Shown here piece by piece: positions 59,100-64,000 of a stretch of 64,000 nt of DNA. The position numbers and the translations under genes were made by a program. Source of the DNA: Candidatus Syntropharchaeum butanivorans (GTDB lineage: Archaea; Halobacteriota; Syntropharchaeia; Syntropharchaeales; Syntropharchaeaceae); assembly GCA_001766825.1 (NCBI GenBank), contig LYOR01000002.1:193924-257923 (forward strand). The letters run 5' to 3'. Numbering within the stretch: the first letter of the stretch is position 1; each line of letters begins with the position of its first letter. The notes under the pieces are model-generated. The model searched no databases and was not told the DNA's origin. It saw nothing but the letters and a program-made list of their open reading frames with translations.

Positions 59100-60536
59100 C
59101 TAAGCCTCAACCTCAATTCCATACTTTTTTGCGATATCAATAAAGGCACTACCGAGATACTCGACCTCTCGATCGGTCAGGCCGTATGTGTTGAACTTCC
59201 ACTCCCGTGTTGCCCCCTCAAAAACACCCGTAATTCCACGCTTTTTAAGCTCACTTGTCAGGAAATACCCGCGTTTTTTGTGTGTCTTTGCAACCTCATC
59301 GAAGCTTGCAGATGTATCAACCCGGGTGAGTGTGTGCTTTCTTGGCATCTCGCTCAGGACCCTGTTACCCTTTATCTTCAAAAACGTCTCAATGAACCTG
59401 TTTGATCGCCTCACCTCCTCATCCCACCTTTTTACCCGCTCCTTTACATGTGGAAAGGATGCCATCATCGTGAGGAGGGGTGCACCCATCAACGTGCATC
59501 CAAGCATCTCAACCTCCTTGACTCCGAACTTCCGCCCTGTTAAGTCCCCTCTGATATCTGTCGTCCTGAATATCTTATCAACCCACTCCTCCCTTACTGC
59601 AAGAACCCCTGAAGGTGCAGAGGATGCCATCGACTTATGTCCGGATCCCACGACAAAATCTGCACCAATTTTCTTTCCATCGACCGGCATGATACCAACG
59701 GTATAAGCGCCATTGTAGAGGAAGGGGATGTCATACTCCTTTGCAATCCTCCCGGCCCCATACACGTCGTGCTCATTTCCAAACTGGTAATCAAAGTGAT
59801 CCAGGATCATAAGCACCGGCTTTTTCCCATCTTTCCGTTCAATTTCCTCGATACGTTCTGCGATTCGATCAGCGGTTATGATATTATTCTCATCTGCCAT
59901 TACCTCCCTCACCACCCCTCCACTCTCCTCGACTGCGAGAAACTCGGTATAGTGTGAGAGGGATGTCAAAAGAACCGGGTCACCGCGTTCAACGAGGGAT
60001 GAGACAACCGCCTGAAATCCCCTTCTCGCACCTGGTACAACCCTTGCCTCATCCATCCCGAGAAACGCGGCAAGTTCATCATGAAACCTGTCAATCGGGG
60101 GTTTTTTGATCTTATCCAGCCTGAACGGCTTGAGACAGTTGTCACAAACAGAGTAACCATCTCCATACGCGATGAGCGCCTTTCTTGCATCAAGCGTGAG
60201 CCTCCCCCCTGCCTGAATTGGATCAATATTTATGAACTCCTCCTCCCTCGTCCTGAGTTCGATCTTATCAGATACGTACCTCAACCTGTTGCCCTTCTGC
60301 TGCCTGATCTCATCGAGTATCCTCTCAAGCCGTTTGAGCCCCTCATCGATCCTCTCTTCCTCTGAATCATCAAGACCTGCAGGAAGCGCATGCCTGAAAA
60401 CCTCTCTCATCTCCTCAAGTGTAAACAGTGCTTCATAGATCTTTGAGATCCTTATATCGATCTTTAAACCCTCCTGTACCAACGCGATTTCGCTCTCATC
60501 TCCCCTCAGGCATTTAAATATCTTTTTGTCTATCAC
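59100..60536 (-). CDS. O-phosphoseryl-tRNA(Cys):Cys-tRNA(Cys) synthase with N-terminal extension
   Basis: PLP enzyme converting Sep-tRNA-Cys to Cys-tRNA-Cys, the second step of RNA-dependent cysteine synthesis. The enzyme proper starts near residue 98 (EEFINIDPIQAGGRLTLDAR). It carries the conserved YGDGYSVCDNC cysteines near 125 and the PLP lysine in VGSGHKSMASSAPSG near 290. Residues 1-95 are an extra charged helical domain, making the 478-residue chain about 100 longer than usual. It could be a fused SepCysE-like partner, which bridges SepRS and SepCysS in some archaea; that is an inference. SepRS itself is not in the window. Confidence 0.9.
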   Translation of the reverse strand: MIDKKIFKCLRGDESEIALVQEGLKIDIRISKIYEALFTLEEMREVFRHALPAGLDDSEEERIDEGLKRLERILDEIRQQKGNRLRYVSDKIELRTREEEFINIDPIQAGGRLTLDARKALIAYGDGYSVCDNCLKPFRLDKIKKPPIDRFHDELAAFLGMDEARVVPGARRGFQAVVSSLVERGDPVLLTSLSHYTEFLAVEESGGVVREVMADENNIITADRIAERIEEIERKDGKKPVLMILDHFDYQFGNEHDVYGAGRIAKEYDIPFLYNGAYTVGIMPVDGKKIGADFVVGSGHKSMASSAPSGVLAVREEWVDKIFRTTDIRGDLTGRKFGVKEVEMLGCTLMGAPLLTMMASFPHVKERVKRWDEEVRRSNRFIETFLKIKGNRVLSEMPRKHTLTRVDTSASFDEVAKTHKKRGYFLTSELKKRGITGVFEGATREWKFNTYGLTDREVEYLGSAFIDIAKKYGIEVEA

Positions 60537-60575
60537 AAATTTATCCTGTCCCGAAATTCATCTCCCCGCAACTTT

Positions 60576-60882
60576 AGAGAACTTTGAAAAACCCACCCAC
60601 TCCCAGACCCCATCAAATTAACAGGCAAATCAAAAATCCTGTTGACCAGAACAGAAAGCTTTATTAACCCATTTTCAGCATAAAACAGATATGAAGTCTC
60701 TAATTGACTATTCATTGAATGAAGAGTATGAGAAGGCCAAACGTCTTGGTGACAAACCTGCAGAGGTAGATTCACTGTATGGACCAGAAAGGAAAAACAG
60801 GGGTGATGGATGGGGATTGAAGAGGGACTGGTCTCAGTGGCACTTTTTGACCGGTGGGGGAGGGGGTAAATCAAAATTCTCC
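60576..60882. mobile_element. Miniature derivative of the IS5-like element (copy C)
   Basis: A 307-bp copy in the opposite orientation to 52186. It runs from AGAGAACTTTGA (60576) through the element's outer segment and the transposase start MKSLIDYSLNEEYEKAK (ATG at 60691). It then jumps directly to the other end, closing with TCAAAATTCTCC (60871-60882). Only about 25 transposase codons remain. Another short deletion relative to copy B lies before the TTTTTGACCGG. It is non-autonomous and MITE-like. Confidence 0.8.
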
Positions 60883-60916
60883 ATAATAGGTTCAAACCAT
60901 CTCGTAGCTTAGGAAA

Positions 60917-60925
60917 GTTATAAAT
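60917..60925 (+). promoter_or_regulatory. TATA box of the beta-propeller lipoprotein gene
   Basis: GTTATAAAT centred near 60921 predicts a transcript start near 60948, just before the GTG/ATG start region. Confidence 0.5.
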
Positions 60926-60959
60926 CCAGAAAGATTGAGAGAACAACCTGGTGAGAAAG

Positions 60960-63098
60960 ATGAATCTCAGGATCATTGTGGCAGTTCTTATCATCGGGTT
61001 ACTTACAGCGCTTACAGCAGGATGTATACATGATGGGGGGAAAGATGGGATCGGAGGAGTAATTCAAACGGCACTTGACTCAGGTGGAGACCTTAAGAAG
61101 TTTAACAGCACAGATGAGCTGATCGAGTTCTTGAAGGAAGCAGGAAGAACGGGCTATCCATACTACTACAGGGGATCTGGTGGGGTTATAGAAGAGATCA
61201 CATCCATCCCGGAGGCCCCTGTCCCTGTGGCAACACCTTCTTTCGTTGAAAAAGCCTCCACAGGAGAGACTTATGCAACAGACTACTCAAGAACGAATAT
61301 TCAGGTTGAGGGGGTTGATGAGGCTGATTTTGTGAAGAATGACGGGAAGTACATCTACATCATCTCCCAGAAGAGGCTCGTAATCATCGATGCCTACCCT
61401 CCAGAGAATGCAACGATCGTATCTGATGTGGAGATTGAGGGGACGCCTGTTGATATGTATGTGAATGGGGACAGACTTGCACTTTTCTCAAGGGAGTATG
61501 ATGAGATCGAGGCGATACCACCTTATGACTACATGCCAAGACCCCAAAGACGGGAGATGACCCATCTTCACATCTACGATATCTCAGATAGGGAGAAACC
61601 CGAGCAGATAGAGGATCTTGCCACCTCAGGGTGCTACTATCAGTCAAGGATGATCGGAGATTACATCTACTTTGTGACAAGGGAGACCCCGCTCTACTAT
61701 GGTGATTTCGTTGAGCTTCCTGTTATAAAACCGCTGGTGGGCAATGCCTTAAATCCTGATATCTATTATTTCGGTAACCCTGAGGACAGCTACACTTTTA
61801 CAATGGTCGCATCTGTTGATATCAAAGATCCTGACGAACTGAATGCCAGAACGTTCCTTATGGGATACTCAAACACTCTATATGTCTCAGCGAACAGTAT
61901 CTATATCACATACCAGAAGCACCTCCCCTACAGGTATTCTGAGGTTCTCCAGAAGGAGCGGTTCAATGAGGTGATTCTCCCGCATCTACCGGAGGATGTG
62001 CAGGATAAGATAAGAGATATCCAGAAGGATGAGTCACTGAGCTCCTATGAACAATGGGAGAGGATAAGCGAGGTCCTTGAAAGGATGTACAACGGGATGG
62101 ATGAGGATGAGAAGAGGAGACTGATCGATGAGATTGAGGAAGCGGTCAGGGAGTGGGAGAATAAGATTGAGGCTGAGATGAGAAAGACCGTGATCCATAA
62201 GATCAGGATCGATGGCGGTAATATCGAGTATGAGGGAAGGGGGGAGGTTGAGGGGTATCCACTCAACCAGTTCTCGATGGATGAGTACCAGGGGTACTTC
62301 AGGATTGCAACAACGACGAGCTTCTGGAATAGAGACCGGGGATATGTCGAGTATAACAACCTATATGTCCTTGATGAGAAGATGGAGGTTGTCGGTGAGC
62401 TTAAGCGGATTGCAGAGAATGAGCGGATCTATTCGACCAGGTTTATGGGAGATAGACTGTACATGGTGACATTTAAGCGGACTGACCCACTCTTTGTGAT
62501 AGATCTATCAGATCCTGAGAACCCGGTGGTCCTTGGTAAGCTCAAGATCCCAGGTTTTTCTGACTATCTCCATCCGTATGATGAGAGGCACATCATCGGT
62601 ATCGGGAAGGAGACAGAGGAGTCAAGCTGGGGAGGGGTCTCAATCGATGGCCTCAAGCTTGCACTCTTTGATGTGAGCGATCCCGAACATCCGAAGGAGG
62701 TTGATAAGGTTGTAATCGGAGAGCGAGGGACAGACTCTGAGGCGCTTGTAGATCATAAGGCGTTTCTATTTGATAGGAAGAGAAACCTCCTTGTGATACC
62801 TGTCCGTGAGGTTGTGGATGATCGAGTCTATGGGCCATGGGAGGTATGGCAGGGGGCTTATGTCTTCAACCTCACAATAGAGGATGGTTTTACCCTCAGG
62901 GGAAAGATAACGCACTTTGAGGGGGAGGATAAGTGGTACTGGCACTCACCGGCTGCTGTTAGAAGGTCACTCTACATGGATGATGTCCTCTATACGATCT
63001 CGGAAAGGTGTATCAAGATGAACGATCTCAGTACACTTCATGAGATAAATGAGGTGGAGCTTCCGATTGATGAGAAGACGTACTATCCTATCAGGTGA
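60960..63098 (+). CDS. Secreted beta-propeller lipoprotein
   Basis: A 712-residue exported protein. The N-terminus has a hydrophobic segment (IIVAVLIIGLLTALTAGC) ending in a lipobox-like TAGC, so Cys may be lipid-modified. The rest matches the archaeal family of secreted beta-propeller proteins with WD40-like blades. It has VEGVDEADFVKNDGKYIYII near residue 120 and blades through residue 700, interrupted by a charged helical insertion (about 340-400). The family has no assigned catalytic function; surface binding or a structural role is likely. ATG 60960 is chosen, with GTG 60951 as alternative. IS copy C ends 77 nt upstream. Confidence 0.85.
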   Translation: MNLRIIVAVLIIGLLTALTAGCIHDGGKDGIGGVIQTALDSGGDLKKFNSTDELIEFLKEAGRTGYPYYYRGSGGVIEEITSIPEAPVPVATPSFVEKASTGETYATDYSRTNIQVEGVDEADFVKNDGKYIYIISQKRLVIIDAYPPENATIVSDVEIEGTPVDMYVNGDRLALFSREYDEIEAIPPYDYMPRPQRREMTHLHIYDISDREKPEQIEDLATSGCYYQSRMIGDYIYFVTRETPLYYGDFVELPVIKPLVGNALNPDIYYFGNPEDSYTFTMVASVDIKDPDELNARTFLMGYSNTLYVSANSIYITYQKHLPYRYSEVLQKERFNEVILPHLPEDVQDKIRDIQKDESLSSYEQWERISEVLERMYNGMDEDEKRRLIDEIEEAVREWENKIEAEMRKTVIHKIRIDGGNIEYEGRGEVEGYPLNQFSMDEYQGYFRIATTTSFWNRDRGYVEYNNLYVLDEKMEVVGELKRIAENERIYSTRFMGDRLYMVTFKRTDPLFVIDLSDPENPVVLGKLKIPGFSDYLHPYDERHIIGIGKETEESSWGGVSIDGLKLALFDVSDPEHPKEVDKVVIGERGTDSEALVDHKAFLFDRKRNLLVIPVREVVDDRVYGPWEVWQGAYVFNLTIEDGFTLRGKITHFEGEDKWYWHSPAAVRRSLYMDDVLYTISERCIKMNDLSTLHEINEVELPIDEKTYYPIR

Positions 63099-63116
63099 GA
63101 CTAAAGGGTATCTCTG

Positions 63117-63866
63117 ATGATCAAAGTGGGATGCTGCGGTTTTCCATCCGGTATGAAGAGATACTTTGATAAGTTCAGGCTTGTTGAGGTTCAGAAGACC
63201 TTCTATAACCCTCCAAGAATAGAAACCGCCAGGAGATGGCGTGCTCAGGCCCCGGAGAAGTTTGAGTTCACCCTCAAAGCATGGCAGCTTATAACCCATG
63301 ATCCAAAGAGTCCCACCTATAGAAAAGCCGGGATAAAGGTTGAAAAAGGAAGAGAAGAGCGGTATGGATTCTTCAGAAATACCAGGGAAGTATTTGATGC
63401 ATGGGAGAGAACAAAGGAGATGGCAGAGGCTTTAGGATCAAAGATTATTCTATTCCAGTGCCCAGCAAGTTTTAAAGAAGAGAAAGAGAATATCGAGAAT
63501 ATCAAGGGGTTTTTCAGCTCAATCGATCGAAACTTTATCTTTGTTTGGGAGCCAAGAGGGGAATGGAGCATGAAGACGGTAGCAGATCTATGTGAGGAGC
63601 TTGGGCTTCTACACTGCACAGATCCATTTGTGGGCGATCCTGCAACCCTGAGTGGTACTGGATACCTCAGACTCCATGGGAAGGGGAGAAAGAGGTACGA
63701 CTATGACTATACGAGAGAGGATCTATCCCTTCTTCTTGATAAGATAGAGATGTACGGTGCAGAAAAGGTCTACGTGCTCTTTAACAACATCCAGATGGAG
63801 AAAAATGCGCTCGAGTTTACAGGTATGATCTCTGAAAGGAGCCGCAGTCAGGGTGATGTGGAGTGA
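63117..63866 (+). CDS. DUF72-family protein
   Basis: A 249-residue TIM-barrel-like protein with the DUF72 pattern: VGCCGFPSGMKRYFDKFRLVEV at residues 4-25, EVQKTFYNPP, RWRAQAPEKFEFTLKAWQLIT near 45, FVWEPRGEW near 140 and TGYLRLHG near 180. Members are widespread in archaea and bacteria without a defined function. The ATG at 63117 follows the lipoprotein stop by 18 nt, and the next gene overlaps as GTGA. Co-transcription with an MBL hydrolase suggests a shared process. Confidence 0.86.
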   Translation: MIKVGCCGFPSGMKRYFDKFRLVEVQKTFYNPPRIETARRWRAQAPEKFEFTLKAWQLITHDPKSPTYRKAGIKVEKGREERYGFFRNTREVFDAWERTKEMAEALGSKIILFQCPASFKEEKENIENIKGFFSSIDRNFIFVWEPRGEWSMKTVADLCEELGLLHCTDPFVGDPATLSGTGYLRLHGKGRKRYDYDYTREDLSLLLDKIEMYGAEKVYVLFNNIQMEKNALEFTGMISERSRSQGDVE

Positions 63867-64000
63867 AAGGAGGATACAGGATCTGTGAAAGGGTGTATGC
63901 CGTTGGTGGAGAGGGAATTACAGGCAGTGGTGACTGTTGCATCTACCTTGTTGATTGTGGGGATGGACTTCTTCTGATCGATTCAGGGCTTGGAATGGGC
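63863..64000 (+). CDS. MBL-fold hydrolase (N-terminal part, cut by window end)
   Basis: Translated directly: 46 open codons from a GTG at 63863, reading GSGDCCIYLVDCGDGLLLID, the first beta-strand pair of metallo-beta-lactamase fold proteins (the usual CNxYLVxxxxxxLLIDxG pattern). The metal-binding HxHxDH lies beyond the window. GTG overlaps the DUF72 stop (GTGA), indicating coupling. The specific enzyme cannot be named. Confidence 0.7.
   Translation, partial: MKGGYRICERVYAVGGEGITGSGDCCIYLVDCGDGLLLIDSGLGMG

Overview
The window is from a euryarchaeon related to the methanogens, most likely from the Methanomicrobia, ANME or Syntrophoarchaeum neighbourhood. The evidence is archaeal MCM, RPA, XPD, two-domain EndA, Csl4, RpoL, ribosomal protein S2 and the SepF-ZPR1 division pair. 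It is joined by Sep-tRNA:Cys-tRNA synthase (RNA-dependent cysteine synthesis of methanogens and relatives), a probable methanogenesis marker 17 protein, class I LysRS and a tRNA gene without encoded CCA. A multiheme c-type cytochrome, gyrase A and RuvA are compatible with that placement. The species cannot be fixed from sequence alone. Genes are dense on both strands, often with ATGA or GTGA overlaps. Many genes have an AT-rich TATA-like box centred about 26-28 nt upstream of the start codon, so leaderless transcription appears common.

Layout. 1-4066 (minus): phosphoglycerate mutase (cut by the window edge), RibL FAD synthetase, a JAMM protease and gyrA. 4145-7810 (plus): mcm, pheA, rps2. 7807-9806 (minus): OsmC, marker 17 and a presenilin-type protease, divergent from XPD at a strikingly symmetric promoter. 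11782-23066: a flippase-like membrane protein, a DUF362 ferredoxin, a dead IS630 copy, a multiheme cytochrome with a TctA-like transporter, ruvA, an MBL-fold protein, an amino-acid permease with USP domains, sepF-zpr1 and a flavoprotein disulfide reductase. 23256-27632 (minus): endA, rpa, a winged-helix regulator, two unknown small genes and marC.

28057-34873 (plus) is a sugar-nucleotide operon: 3-oxidation (WbpB-like), N-acetylation (WbpD-like) and 6-oxidation (WbpA-like) of UDP-sugars, two GlmU-like enzymes and GlmS. It should supply UDP-GlcNAc and a diacetamido-uronate for surface glycans. 34999-39691 holds a Vms1-type release factor with a DUF6125-like protein, an RHH-PurM fusion, csl4-rpoL and an Lrp cluster. 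40461-49472 (minus) runs PAS-STAS, alaX, lysS, a divergent chaperonin, a DUF460 protein and xseA. 49589-51642 is pheT-purE.

51672-54263 is a scar: a dead transposase, an IS5-like element, a broken plasmid or virus-type primase-helicase gene and tRNA-Thr. Three deletion derivatives of the same IS lie at 23151, 39878 and 60576, and two copies carry a cluster of short perfect palindromes. The right end has an Lrp regulator, argB, a CoA-disulfide-reductase-like protein, BofA-like and TPR proteins, SepCysS, a secreted beta-propeller lipoprotein, DUF72 and the start of an MBL hydrolase. No CRISPR array or rRNA was seen.
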